NCBI RefSeq assembly: GCF_001907975.1
Contig: NZ_CP017834.1
Location: forward strand, 186,001 to 250,000
Reading direction: 5' to 3'
Length of the DNA stretch: 64,000 nt
Origin: Silvanigrella aquatica
GTDB lineage: Bacteria > Bdellovibrionota_B > Oligoflexia > Silvanigrellales > Silvanigrellaceae
In this document: positions 36,155-45,962 of the stretch, in pieces
How the letters are laid out: the number at the start of each line of letters is the position of its first letter
Numbering within the stretch: the stretch's first letter is position 1
The notes under the pieces: model-generated
What the model was told of the DNA's origin: nothing
What the model saw: the letters and a program-made list of their open reading frames with translations, nothing else
Databases searched by the model: none
Position numbers and translations under genes: made by a program

Positions 36155-38257
36155 ATGATAATTCAAAATATATTAAGTATATTTGTATTATCGCTATGCT
36201 TAGCAACGCTTTTTATTACCTTAGTGACATATTTTTTATATCGTGTGAAGCAATTATTGAAGTTCAATCAAAAAAATACAAATATAGTATTAGAGAGCAT
36301 TTTTTTTAAAAAATATGCACCTTATATTAAAATAAAGGAGAAAGAAAAGGATAATGAATTTGATAATAAACTGAGTGATCGAAAAACATTAACATATTTT
36401 TTTGGAATAATTAGTGGAATCATTTTTTTATCTTTCCTTGTTGGATATTTATTTAGCTATTTTAAACTTGGTGAAAAAACCATTGATTCAGCAAAATATG
36501 AAGAACTTATATCTGGAGGACTTTTAAAAGAATATCAATTGAATACATTGATTGAAAATCCTGATTTAGTAGAGTATATATCAGATAAAAAAATTGATGA
36601 TTTGAATTTGGTTTTTAAACAATTAAATAATTATAAAATCGGTATTTTTAAATCAAAAGGTAAAAATGAAAATTTGAAAAATCACTCTAATGCTGTCAAT
36701 CTATGGGTCGAATTTTTTAAGAGAAAAAAATTAAATTTTAAAATAATAACAGATTTAAAGAAAAATAATGAAATAGATTTATTGTTAATTCCTCAGCTTA
36801 ATTCGATTAAGTATGTAACGAGAAAAGAAATAGAAAAATTATTTAATAATGAAATTGGATTGTTTGCTACAGGGAATATTGGATATTTTGATGGCTTAGG
36901 AGTAAAAAGTGACAAGAATTTAAGCGAAAAAATATTTGGCGTTGAATTTAAAAAAAATGATGACAAAAAAAATAATTCCCCCACTGTTTTTGAGGGCAAT
37001 AATGTTCCTTGGTGTGATATTTCCCCAGGAATGCAACTCAATATCTTTCCTGTTGACAACAATTTTATAGCAATTTCTAAAACAGGCATATCCTCAAGTT
37101 TTGAGTCAAATACACAGTCACAAATAAAAAAATATTCAAATTCGGAAAGTATGATTATACGTTCTAATTTTGTAGAGCATCCTAAAATGCGGGCAGCTTG
37201 GTTTGCATTAGATCCTGTTACACCTGATAAGGTGAAAGCTAATGAATTATTTTATTTAGATTTGTATATTGCTCATGCTTTGCAATGGGTTTTGAAAAAT
37301 CCCATGGCTGTTGTTTCTACTTGGAAAGGTGAGTTTAATTCCGTTTTTGTCCCTTCTATTGAAGTTGATGACGATTCAGATAATGCAGAAAAATATAAGG
37401 ATTTATTTAAGGACTATGATTTTCCAGTAAGTCTTTTTATTTCTGCAGAAAGATTACAAAAAAAATCTGCTTTGGTTGAAGATGAGAAAAATAAAATTAT
37501 CGAAATTGCTTCTGCCAGTGAAAATGATGCTATATTGCAGGGAAATACTTTGCAAAATCAGTTTGAAAATATTCAAAATTCTCGTTTACTACTCGAAGAG
37601 TTTTGGCATAATAAAGTATATGGTTTTAAACCTCCGCAAAATCGCTTTGATACCACCACAATGAATGCAGTGATTCAAAATAAAATGACTTATATTATTG
37701 GAAATCAAACTTTATTTAGATTTTCTCCCGTACTCATGAACGAGGGATCTTTTATTTATTTTCCAAAATATAATTTAAAAGAATTAACTATGTATAAAAC
37801 TTCTAAATTTCATAATTCAACAATGATATTTAATGATTTTCAAAAAAGATTTCATGAAGTAGAGGTTTTAAAAGGAGCTGGTTTTTTTAATTTTCCTTCA
37901 AAAAGCCTAACTACAAAGAGCTTAGAAAAGGGGATTGATCAGTTTTTTAAATATTTAAAAGATAAAAATGTTTGGAAAACTAATTTTATTCAACTTGCGC
38001 GATGGTGGATTGAAAAACAGAATATTTATACTACATTTTATCAAAACAATGAAGAAAATAAATTATTTTTAGAGGTTAATAATTCTAATCCCTATGATGT
38101 AACTGATATTTTTGTTTTTATTGATACTAATAGAGAAATTATCGATGGGGATAAAAATAATAGTATTAAGATTATAAAAAATAATAAAAATAATGTTAAA
38201 ATGATTTTGATTAAAAAAATGCTTAAAAATTCAAAATTAAATGTTTATTTTAGGTAG
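36155..38257 (+). CDS. Membrane-anchored protein with degenerate polysaccharide-deacetylase domain
   Basis: The 700-residue protein has two membrane helices (about residues 5-29 and 80-103). A periplasmic alpha/beta domain at about 160-380 resembles the glutamine-amidotransferase fold (KIGIFKSKG, LLIPQLNSIKYV, GLFATGNIGYF). A C-terminal region at about 385-600 follows the NodB deacetylase layout: SIEVDDDSDN (D405-D407) replaces T-F-D-D-G, and GFKPPQNRFDTTTMN matches the R-P-P-x-G strand. The segment where the metal-binding H-x-x-x-H should be reads LQGNTLQNQF, without histidine. It is therefore probably not an active deacetylase, and may instead bind or guide the polymer from the GT2 synthase encoded directly upstream. 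Family unnamed. Confidence 0.7.
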   Translation: MIIQNILSIFVLSLCLATLFITLVTYFLYRVKQLLKFNQKNTNIVLESIFFKKYAPYIKIKEKEKDNEFDNKLSDRKTLTYFFGIISGIIFLSFLVGYLFSYFKLGEKTIDSAKYEELISGGLLKEYQLNTLIENPDLVEYISDKKIDDLNLVFKQLNNYKIGIFKSKGKNENLKNHSNAVNLWVEFFKRKKLNFKIITDLKKNNEIDLLLIPQLNSIKYVTRKEIEKLFNNEIGLFATGNIGYFDGLGVKSDKNLSEKIFGVEFKKNDDKKNNSPTVFEGNNVPWCDISPGMQLNIFPVDNNFIAISKTGISSSFESNTQSQIKKYSNSESMIIRSNFVEHPKMRAAWFALDPVTPDKVKANELFYLDLYIAHALQWVLKNPMAVVSTWKGEFNSVFVPSIEVDDDSDNAEKYKDLFKDYDFPVSLFISAERLQKKSALVEDEKNKIIEIASASENDAILQGNTLQNQFENIQNSRLLLEEFWHNKVYGFKPPQNRFDTTTMNAVIQNKMTYIIGNQTLFRFSPVLMNEGSFIYFPKYNLKELTMYKTSKFHNSTMIFNDFQKRFHEVEVLKGAGFFNFPSKSLTTKSLEKGIDQFFKYLKDKNVWKTNFIQLARWWIEKQNIYTTFYQNNEENKLFLEVNNSNPYDVTDIFVFIDTNREIIDGDKNNSIKIIKNNKNNVKMILIKKMLKNSKLNVYFR

Positions 38258-38264
38258 GTATAAA

Positions 38265-39242
38265 ATGTTAAAATATATTATATTATTTTTAATTTCTATT
38301 GATTATGTAATTATTTACGCTGATGAGCCCGCAATATTTAATACACAGTATAACTATAATCAGTCTTCTGATAATATGTTTATGCATAGCAGTATTATGC
38401 AGTTTCGGAATAACCGAAGAGATCCAATGAATCCTTACGACAATGAATATCCTGAGGCCTGGGATTTTGCAGGTTCTGTTGTATCGACTCAAGGTTATAA
38501 TGGCACGACAAACTACAATGGCCAACGTGCTTTATTTTCTATTGGTAGAAAGTTTTCACCGGAATTTGAATTAGATTTTTCTGGTGGAGACCATCGCGTT
38601 TATGATAACTTAAATACGGATATTGGTAATATATTTGTAGGGGAATTAAAAGCATTTTTAGTTATTCAAGACGTTTTTAGTGGTTTTGTAAGTGCCAATA
38701 GAGATTTTGCATATACGTATACTATTCAGCCTGGTGGGATTAATTATAGATTAACCGCAGATTCTTTGAATACTGCTCTAAACATAAATTTTACTCCCGA
38801 AATTATAACACGAATTATTGAAAATTATTTTTATTTATCAGATCAAAATCAAAAGTCTATTACTAATGTTTCTTTATTGTATGGATTATTTATTGATGTT
38901 CCTTGGATTTTAGTAGGAATTGGATATGAAAATACATCATATAAATATACAACATCAAATTACTGGTCACCTTCATCTTTCATGGCCTATGGATTTCGAT
39001 CGGAAGCAGATTTTCCCATTGTAAAAGAGGTATTATTTTTAAATTTAGAATTTCATTTAAATAGAATTTGGGATAAAGACAGTTGCACTCGTGGTAATAG
39101 TTTAGGATTTTCTAGTCGTGTAACTTATGGAGATAGGAATAGTAATAATATTTATGTATTTTATAATCGAATTAATTCTATTCAAGATGGAAATTTATGG
39201 TTTTCAAATGAAGCGGGTGTGGGCTTAAATATTATGATTTGA
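38265..39242 (+). CDS. Outer-membrane beta-barrel protein of the polysaccharide operon
   Basis: I choose ATG 38265 (preceded by TAGGTAGG) rather than 38241, because it gives a signal peptide, MLKYIILFLISIDYVIIYA. The 325-residue product is rich in amphipathic, aromatic-ended strands (EFELDFSGGDHRVYDNL, NIYVFYNRINSIQD) and ends WFSNEAGVGLNIMI, as for an outer-membrane barrel of about 12-16 strands. It is the last gene of the synthase operon. By analogy with other synthase-dependent systems it could be the export pore, but it lacks the TPR region that PgaA-type porins carry. No precise family recognised. Confidence 0.7.
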   Translation: MLKYIILFLISIDYVIIYADEPAIFNTQYNYNQSSDNMFMHSSIMQFRNNRRDPMNPYDNEYPEAWDFAGSVVSTQGYNGTTNYNGQRALFSIGRKFSPEFELDFSGGDHRVYDNLNTDIGNIFVGELKAFLVIQDVFSGFVSANRDFAYTYTIQPGGINYRLTADSLNTALNINFTPEIITRIIENYFYLSDQNQKSITNVSLLYGLFIDVPWILVGIGYENTSYKYTTSNYWSPSSFMAYGFRSEADFPIVKEVLFLNLEFHLNRIWDKDSCTRGNSLGFSSRVTYGDRNSNNIYVFYNRINSIQDGNLWFSNEAGVGLNIMI

Positions 39243-39259
39243 TTTAAATAATTTTAATT

Positions 39260-40219
39260 TTATTCTTCACATTGTTTATTTAGCCATTTCGTATTATTTT
39301 CAGGAAAGGGATATCCTTCAAATTTTAAATTGTGCGATCTTCTCACTTGTTCATAAAAAGGAAGACCACTTGCCATAGGAATTGCGGAATCTTCTTGAAA
39401 AATAGAATCGTTAAAGGCCTTAGAAGCTGATACAAACTTTACATTCATTTTATTGATTTTATCTAACACTAATCCTAAATAGTTTGCATTTAAAGAGTTG
39501 AAATGAAGTAATAAAACCTGTGGAGTTTTTCTGTTTTGACCATAAATATATTTTGATAATGCTTCATTATACTTTAAAACTTCAACTATATTTTTAATAT
39601 ATTTTTCAACAAGTTCATTTTCTTTTTCTTTCAAATTTAGTTTTTTACATCTTAAATAGGCTTCATTAAAGTCCCAATCGCTAGAATCAATTGAGACTTG
39701 AGCAATTTTATAATTTCTATTTTTAAAATAACTGCGAACTGAATACCTTTTATCAAGATTTTCACCTTCCATTAAGTAAGGGTAGCGAAATACTTTGAGT
39801 TCAGAAACCGATGAAGCATGGTCAATTAAAACGGATTCATTGCGTTCTATGTCTTTAATGTATTCTTCAGCGCTTACATTTTTTAAATTTAAATGTGCAA
39901 ATGTATGATTGCCAATTAAATATCCTGCTTTTTTCCAATCAGTTAATATTTTCTTTTGCATTTCAGTATTGTAAAGTAATGTGCCATTTGCAAATCCATA
40001 AACTTCAGGCACCTTTTTTTCTTTTAAAGTTTTTATTAACTTATCCGACACTTCTTGACGAGTCATAAAGGGAATGTCGGGGCCTGCAGCTGGTAAATCA
40101 TCAATAGTGATTCCTAATTCTACAGTATTTTTAAATTTAAATATATTTTCTTCAGTAGCTGATAATTCAATAGGAAAAAAAATTAATATTGAAAAAATAA
40201 TAAAATAAATTAAATTCAT
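39260..40219 (-). CDS. Polysaccharide deacetylase (CE4/NodB)
   Basis: The 319-residue protein has a signal peptide (to about LSATEE) and an intact NodB domain. Motif 1 is LGITIDDLPA with D40/D41, motif 2 is IGNHTFAHLNL with metal ligands H105 and H109, motif 3 is VFRYPYLMEG, and the late catalytic histidine is in VLLLHFNS. It would remove acetyl groups from N-acetylglucosamine polymers in the periplasm or at the surface. It contrasts with the degenerate deacetylase domain in the synthase operon. It is translated after the HPt gene with an ATGA overlap and converges with the outer-membrane protein gene. Confidence 0.9.
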   Translation of the reverse strand: MNLIYFIIFSILIFFPIELSATEENIFKFKNTVELGITIDDLPAAGPDIPFMTRQEVSDKLIKTLKEKKVPEVYGFANGTLLYNTEMQKKILTDWKKAGYLIGNHTFAHLNLKNVSAEEYIKDIERNESVLIDHASSVSELKVFRYPYLMEGENLDKRYSVRSYFKNRNYKIAQVSIDSSDWDFNEAYLRCKKLNLKEKENELVEKYIKNIVEVLKYNEALSKYIYGQNRKTPQVLLLHFNSLNANYLGLVLDKINKMNVKFVSASKAFNDSIFQEDSAIPMASGLPFYEQVRRSHNLKFEGYPFPENNTKWLNKQCEE

Positions 40220-40584
40220 TTTAATGAACCCTTTATTTCATTTAATTCCTTTGTGACTAATTCATATTCTTCTTTTAAGGTAGAAAAAATATTTTTTGCG
40301 TCATCAACCCTATTTGTTGCTTTTAAATCTTCCAATGACTGACAGATATTTCCAAGTTTTTCAGCTCCAAGGGCGCGCACGCTCGATTTAATAGAGTGAG
40401 ATTCTTTAGAGGCAGCAACGAGATCATTTTGATTTAAAAAATTATCGATGTTTACTATTTTTTGTGGGGTTGTTTTTAGAAGAGTATCAATTAAATCCGC
40501 CAAAAAATCGGGTTCGCCGTCTTCTTGAAGCATTTTTAGACCTTCTATGGTCTGACTATTGATATGCTTTATATTATCAGTCAT
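40216..40584 (-). CDS. HPt (histidine phosphotransfer) protein
   Basis: From the ATG at 40584 (AAAGGA upstream) the protein has 122 residues and is all helical. The HPt signature is SKESHSIKSSVRALGAEKLG, with the phosphorylatable H63. It shuttles phosphate between receivers and kinases in the cytoplasm. Its stop overlaps the start of the deacetylase gene, so signalling part and enzyme are made together. The response regulator at the other side of the polysaccharide locus is a natural partner. No kinase gene is within the window. Confidence 0.88.
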   Translation of the reverse strand: MTDNIKHINSQTIEGLKMLQEDGEPDFLADLIDTLLKTTPQKIVNIDNFLNQNDLVAASKESHSIKSSVRALGAEKLGNICQSLEDLKATNRVDDAKNIFSTLKEEYELVTKELNEIKGSLK

Positions 40585-40636
40585 GGGCACATCCTTTTTT
40601 ATATTTAAAATTATCATGACATGTTTTTAATAACAA

Positions 40637-41365
40637 TCAATTTCTCTCCTCACTACAGTCTTCATGTTTAGCAACGGCGATTGCTCCTGCTGCGGCCATG
40701 GCAAAAGCCATGAGAGCTCCAATAATGGGAATATAGTTCCAAAATCCGAGTCCAATGCACAATCCCCAATTTTTTAAACCAAAACGGAGTCTTTTTTTTA
40801 GAGGTATATTCATTAAAAGTAAGGTACGATCGATACTATTCCAGCCTAAATACCAAATGGCCGCAAAGAAAACGAGGGGTGCAAATATTTGAACAAAAAG
40901 AGAAATAATAACAAGACATATAATGACGACGGCTTTCGTAATTTCGGAAATGATGCTGTCAATAAAATCCATAAAGGTTTGTTTTGGAATATTTCTACCT
41001 GATGTTTTTTCATATGCTTTTTGTGCAATTATGTCGTATAATGGACTGGCAACGGCATTGACAAAGGCGGTGCCAAAAATACCGTAAAGAAGTACCCCGA
41101 TTATCCATATGACAACTTCAATCAAAACCGGATTAAACAGGGGAGCCACGAAAGTTCCTTCCCAACGTAATTCAAGGGAATGAAAAAGAGGTTTAACCCA
41201 TTTGGCAATGACGATACTTCGGATAATCCAGAAGTATATAAAGAGATTAATGATATGAGGACCGATGCCTAAAAGTAACAAAACTTTATTGCGTAAAAAA
41301 AATCTGACAGAATAGACAGGGGCTTTAAAGCCTAAAAAAATTTGGTGGAACGGCGAATGGGTCAT
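40637..41365 (-). CDS. EI24-domain membrane protein
   Basis: From the ATG at 41365, with a strong GGAGGGG site, the product has 242 residues and about five hydrophobic segments in the pattern of the EI24/CysZ family. The segments include SPFHQIFLGFKAPVYSVRFF at the start, FVNAVASPLYDIIAQKAYEK in the middle and FWNYIPIIGALMAFAMAAAG at the end. CysZ imports sulphate, but many members are of unknown function, so no specific role is given. A longer frame would overlap the divergent ftsK gene and lacks support. Confidence 0.8.
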   Translation of the reverse strand: MTHSPFHQIFLGFKAPVYSVRFFLRNKVLLLLGIGPHIINLFIYFWIIRSIVIAKWVKPLFHSLELRWEGTFVAPLFNPVLIEVVIWIIGVLLYGIFGTAFVNAVASPLYDIIAQKAYEKTSGRNIPKQTFMDFIDSIISEITKAVVIICLVIISLFVQIFAPLVFFAAIWYLGWNSIDRTLLLMNIPLKKRLRFGLKNWGLCIGLGFWNYIPIIGALMAFAMAAAGAIAVAKHEDCSEERN

Positions 41366-41414
41366 ATTCCCCTCCTTTTCAAGCATAGAATAGTGTGACT
41401 TATGGAGACTCTCA

Positions 41415-43763
41415 ATGGTATCTTCGACAGATGTAAGAAATAAAGATTCTTTAAGCAATAAACTGCAAAAAAATGAAGCGGAAGATAGAGAGTATTTGAA
41501 AGAATATGTGCACATATTACTTCTTGGAGTCACATTTTGTGTTTTTGTCTCAATTATTACTTATAATCCAGCCGATCCCAGCTCCTTTAATATCAGTTCT
41601 TATTCCTTAACAAATACAGCTCATGTTTCTAATACGTTTGGACTCTTAGGTGCTTCAATCGCTGATTGGAGCTTTCAAGTTTGCGGATTGGGTTCCATCG
41701 TTTTTTCTATGATATTTATTGTACAGCTGTTGAATACTTTTAGAAGACCAAGGCAACGTAGTCGTTTTGGCTTGCGCGTTTTTGGTTATCCTCAATTGAT
41801 TATTTGTTACCTAGGATTGATGTCACTTATTTCTCCCGTGTTTCATTTCCGCGGTGTTGATGTTTACTCTGGTGGAATTATTGGTCATATGATTGCTAAG
41901 TTTTTTGTGACCTATATAGGAAATATGGGTTCTATTATAATATTATCAATTGGAGTTTTAGCAAGTTTAACTCTTGCTCTAGGCATTCGTCCTCTGGCTT
42001 CATTTGCTTATCTTTTATCTCTTTTTCCTTCTCGTTCCGCTAAAAACTTAGCGGGTGCTCTTGGTGAGCAGGGGGCTGAAAAAGAGACTTTGCCAATGTC
42101 ACATGAAGATATTTTCAAAAAAAGTTTTGAAAATAAAAGGCAAATTATTAATGTTGATGATAGAAAACAAATTCATTCTATAGCTCATGAGAATGCAAGT
42201 AACAATAATAATATTTTAAATGATGTTACCTTTTCTAAAATATCAACAGAATCTAACTTTTCAATAAATAAAAAAGATTTTGAATTATTAATACAAAAAC
42301 TTGAATATCATAAAAATAATTTTAAGAAAAATCCTGAAATTGAACAGCAAAAATTGAAAGTAGAGGCGCGTCTTATAGAGGATAAATTGGCAACCTTTGG
42401 CGTTAAAGGAAGTGTTATAAAAAGCCAAAATGGTCCTGTTATTAATTTGCATGAATTTGAACCTGCTTCAGGAATTAAAGTAAATAAAGTTCTTTCTTTA
42501 CAAGATGATCTCTCTCTTGCTTTAAAAGCGCAAAGTGTTTTAATTGGGCTACAACCAGGAAAAAGTTCTTTAGGCATTGAACTCCCTGCACAAGTAAGAG
42601 AAACCGTTTCTTTAAGAGAAGTTATGGAATCACCTTTATTTCAAAATGCAAATATTCCACTGCCTGTTGCCTTAGGTAAAAATATCGATGGTTCTCCGTT
42701 AATTGCTGATTTGTCTTCTATGCCTCATTTGCTAGTTGCAGGTTCTACGGGCTCTGGTAAAAGTGTCTGCATAAATATAATGCTTATGAGCTTAATGATG
42801 AGCAAAACACCGCGACAATTACGTTTGCTTCTGGTCGATCCTAAAATGCTGGAACTGTCTGTGTACGATGGTGTGGGGCACTTGTTAATGCCTGTTGTTA
42901 CGGAGCCTGATAAAGCGGCCGGAGCTCTAAAATGGGCAATAGATGAGATGGAGCGCCGTTATAAGCTCATGAAAAATTACCAAGTCAGAAATATCATGGC
43001 ATACAATAATGCTGTGACAAATGGTGAAATTAAACAACTCGATCCGCAACAGCCTAAAGTAGATCAATTGCCTTATATTGTGGTGGTGGTTGATGAATTA
43101 AGTGATTTAATGATGACTTCACCAAAAGATGTTGAAGACAGTATTCAACGACTTGCTCAAAAAGCCCGTGCTGCTGGAATTCATTTGATTCTTGCAACAC
43201 AACGTCCCAGTGTGGATGTTTTAACCGGGGTCATTAAAGCCAACCTGCCCTGTCGTTTGAGTTTTCAGGTGGCTTCGCGGCATGACAGTAGGACAATTAT
43301 TGAAAATATGGGTGCTGAAAAACTACTTGGAAAAGGCGACATGTTGTTCCTTCCCCCTGGTATTAGCAAGGTCATTCGTGCGCAGTGTGCCTATGTAACA
43401 GATAAAGAAATTAATGTTATTGCAGCAGAATTGAAGAAGTTTTATCCTCCCGTTTATGAAACCAACGTCATTCAAGAAATTGAAAGGGCTTCCCTTGGTT
43501 TAAGACAAAAAAATGACAAAGGGAGCGAAATAAGTCCACTTACTTTATCGAATGATAATGAGACGATTGATGAAAATACACTTTACGAAAGAGCTGTCGA
43601 GTTTGCGAGGGAAGTAGGTAATGTCAGCACTTCAAGTATTCAGAGAGAATTCCGAATAGGTTATAACCGTGCGGCTCGCTTAATGGATAGAATGATTCTT
43701 GAAGGTGTGGTGGGACAAGCAGAGTCGTCTGGCAAACCAAGGCCTGTTATCAAAAGATTTTAG
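41415..43763 (+). CDS. ftsK: DNA translocase FtsK
   Basis: The 782-residue protein has an N-terminal membrane domain with about four to five helices (residues 28-210) and a short linker of about 90 residues. The motor follows: FASGIKVN-type alpha part, Walker A in VAGSTGSGKSVCINIM, Walker B in YIVVVVDELSDLMM, and ATQRPSVDVLTGVIKANLPC. The C-terminal winged-helix gamma domain (residues about 715-782; STSSIQREFRIGYNRAARLMD) reads polar KOPS-type sequences. It pumps DNA through the division septum and activates dimer resolution. The linker is much shorter than in E. coli. The RodZ-like gene follows by 26 bases. Confidence 0.95.
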   Translation: MVSSTDVRNKDSLSNKLQKNEAEDREYLKEYVHILLLGVTFCVFVSIITYNPADPSSFNISSYSLTNTAHVSNTFGLLGASIADWSFQVCGLGSIVFSMIFIVQLLNTFRRPRQRSRFGLRVFGYPQLIICYLGLMSLISPVFHFRGVDVYSGGIIGHMIAKFFVTYIGNMGSIIILSIGVLASLTLALGIRPLASFAYLLSLFPSRSAKNLAGALGEQGAEKETLPMSHEDIFKKSFENKRQIINVDDRKQIHSIAHENASNNNNILNDVTFSKISTESNFSINKKDFELLIQKLEYHKNNFKKNPEIEQQKLKVEARLIEDKLATFGVKGSVIKSQNGPVINLHEFEPASGIKVNKVLSLQDDLSLALKAQSVLIGLQPGKSSLGIELPAQVRETVSLREVMESPLFQNANIPLPVALGKNIDGSPLIADLSSMPHLLVAGSTGSGKSVCINIMLMSLMMSKTPRQLRLLLVDPKMLELSVYDGVGHLLMPVVTEPDKAAGALKWAIDEMERRYKLMKNYQVRNIMAYNNAVTNGEIKQLDPQQPKVDQLPYIVVVVDELSDLMMTSPKDVEDSIQRLAQKARAAGIHLILATQRPSVDVLTGVIKANLPCRLSFQVASRHDSRTIIENMGAEKLLGKGDMLFLPPGISKVIRAQCAYVTDKEINVIAAELKKFYPPVYETNVIQEIERASLGLRQKNDKGSEISPLTLSNDNETIDENTLYERAVEFAREVGNVSTSSIQREFRIGYNRAARLMDRMILEGVVGQAESSGKPRPVIKRF

Positions 43764-43789
43764 ATTCTGAAATTAAAGGATTGTGGAGT

Positions 43790-45199
43790 ATGAATATGAC
43801 CCAAGCCGCATACCAGATTGATAAAAATGCACTTGGCGTTACCTATGAAACTGCGGCACTTGTGGGGAGTCGCTTGCGTCAAGCTCGCGAGATGAAAAGG
43901 CTTTCACCGTCACAGGTTTCGGCGCGCATTAAAATCAGAGATCGTTACATTGAAGCCATTGAAATTGGTGATTGGGATGTTCTTCCTCCGGGATTAAATG
44001 GGAGGGGACTTATAAGGCTTTATGCCCGTGAATTAGCTGTTGCCATTCCTGAATTTGAAGCTTTTCATCATCTGCAAACTGTGATGATAGAAAAACAGTC
44101 GGAAAGTCTTATGGCTTCCGTATCTAAAAAATCAAAATACAACCCAGCCGCTGAGGAATCTGCGGAAGTGATCCGTTCTATCTCGAGGAGTGATTTTAAA
44201 AAAAATTCTAATTATGATTCCTCCTATGAATCTACTCCGTCGAGTTTTGATGAGTCCCATTCTTTACCAAATCAGACTTCAAAAGCCTATACAAGACCTG
44301 TTTTTAATCAAAGAAATACTTCAACAACGCCGGCATCAATTGTAACCCCAAATATTTATGAAGTATTAGGTCTTGAAGTTGAGCATAATAAAACATCTCA
44401 TGCCAAGCCTGAGTATGAAACACGTGAAGTGATTCATACCAAATCAAACTTACCTAATGCGGAACCTATTAAAAGGAATTATTCAGAAGTTGTTTCTGTG
44501 CCAGCAGCTGCACTGGAACAAGAAATAAAACCATCACATGTTGTAGTTCATCAAGAAAGTTCTGAAGTTTTTCAACAGATTAAAAAAGAAGTTCCTTTTT
44601 CATTTCATAAAGAACCCAAAAAAGAAGCGGAACCAAAAAAGAAACTATTTGAATTAAATCCATTACAAGTTGTTGTTGTATTGGGCGTTGCAATGGTTTT
44701 TATCTTTGTGAGTTTATTTCTTTTTTCTAAAAATTCAAATCAAATTAAAGAAACTAATTTATCTGCTAAGCAAATTGAAAGCGATATTGGTGAAAGTGAG
44801 CCCCTTTCAAATTCATTAGTCAATTCAAATATCCCAGCAACAACAAAAGATGCTAAGGCTGCCGAATATCCTCCACAGACACAAACAGTTGCGGAAAAGG
44901 GAAAAAATGAAAATGCCTCCTCTCCTCAAAAAGTATCAAACGTTCTTGAAGTGGAACGTATTGCAAAACTAAATATCATTTCAAAAGTGAATCTTACGAT
45001 TGAAGCAGACGGGCAACAAATTTTTTCAGGAATTCATGGTTCTGGCGTTCTCGATGTTCCCTTTAAAAATAATGCTGAAATCGTGATCTCAGATGCTTCC
45101 AAAGTGAATCTAATTTATGAAGGAATTGATCATGGTGCTCTGGGGTATGCGGGAAGAAAAAGAAAAATTATATTAAATGCTAGACCGTACGTAGAATAA
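43790..45199 (+). CDS. RodZ-like HTH transmembrane protein
   Basis: The 469-residue product from ATG 43790 (AGGA upstream) has an N-terminal cytoplasmic HTH of the RodZ type (about residues 21-85: GSRLRQAREMKRLSPSQVSA, RDRYIEAIEIGDWDVLPPG, GLIRLYARELAV). A long, low-complexity, Ser/Glu-rich linker follows, then one membrane helix near residue 290 (LQVVVVLGVAMVFIFVSLFL) and a periplasmic DUF4115 domain at the end (NLTIEADGQQIFSGIHGSG). RodZ links MreB to the cell-wall elongation machinery. The linker is longer than in E. coli RodZ. Location next to ftsK fits a cell-shape or division role. Confidence 0.82.
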   Translation: MNMTQAAYQIDKNALGVTYETAALVGSRLRQAREMKRLSPSQVSARIKIRDRYIEAIEIGDWDVLPPGLNGRGLIRLYARELAVAIPEFEAFHHLQTVMIEKQSESLMASVSKKSKYNPAAEESAEVIRSISRSDFKKNSNYDSSYESTPSSFDESHSLPNQTSKAYTRPVFNQRNTSTTPASIVTPNIYEVLGLEVEHNKTSHAKPEYETREVIHTKSNLPNAEPIKRNYSEVVSVPAAALEQEIKPSHVVVHQESSEVFQQIKKEVPFSFHKEPKKEAEPKKKLFELNPLQVVVVLGVAMVFIFVSLFLFSKNSNQIKETNLSAKQIESDIGESEPLSNSLVNSNIPATTKDAKAAEYPPQTQTVAEKGKNENASSPQKVSNVLEVERIAKLNIISKVNLTIEADGQQIFSGIHGSGVLDVPFKNNAEIVISDASKVNLIYEGIDHGALGYAGRKRKIILNARPYVE

Positions 45200-45398
45200 A
45201 ATCATATCTTAATTTAAAAATAAATTTATTTATAAATATTTTGGTTATCTACTTTCTTTTTAATCAATTTTACTAATCTAAGACATCATGAGTATTTTTT
45301 ATCAAAAATTAAAATAGCATTAAAAATAATTATTTGACTTTTTAATGATTAAATGAGAGATTACTTCTCTTATTGAGGACTTTTCATAGGGATAAAAA

Positions 45399-45872
45399 AT
45401 GTACAAAATAACAAAATGTATACTCATTTATTCTTTTTTAATAGCATTTAATGTATATTCTCAATATTTAACTGAAAATCAAGTACAAAAAATTAATCAA
45501 AAATGTTTAAAGAATAATCAAAGTCAATTTGAATTTGCAAGAAGCCATGGATTTATCGACGTTACTAAAGAATTATTGCTAGAGAAGTGTATAAAAAATT
45601 ACAAGGAAGTTTCTTTTTTTAAAAGCTATAACCAAATAAATAATATTAATGAATTATATTATAATACAATTTTGAAATTAGAAAATAGAATTTCCTATTT
45701 GGAATCTATAAATTGTTTTGGTGATAGCGAATTGACAAGGCAATATTATTGTTTCCAATTGCAGTTAGGCTCTGTTCAGCTTGCCAGAAATGGGGGAAAA
45801 AGATTTCTAAAAAGAGCTCTCATTACAGTGAACAACTTACTTGTAAACGATTGTATTAATCCTGTGCAATAA
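45399..45872 (+). CDS. Secreted protein of unknown function
   Basis: The 157-residue product has a signal peptide (MYKITKCILIYSFLIAFNVYSQ) and a helical, polar mature part with five cysteines (NQKCLKNN, LEKCIKN, INCFGD, YYCFQL, NDCINP). These suggest disulphide bonds in the periplasm or outside. No family recognised. It stands alone between the RodZ-like gene and ligA; its 200-base upstream gap is AT-rich and probably contains its promoter. Confidence 0.6.
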   Translation: MYKITKCILIYSFLIAFNVYSQYLTENQVQKINQKCLKNNQSQFEFARSHGFIDVTKELLLEKCIKNYKEVSFFKSYNQINNINELYYNTILKLENRISYLESINCFGDSELTRQYYCFQLQLGSVQLARNGGKRFLKRALITVNNLLVNDCINPVQ

Positions 45873-45962
45873 AAACAATTTTTTTGCTTTCTGAAATGCA
45901 CACTTGCCCTTTGCCCTTTCTGATTGTTATAACGCTTTTTAGCTTAGAGGGGGGCTGATTTT

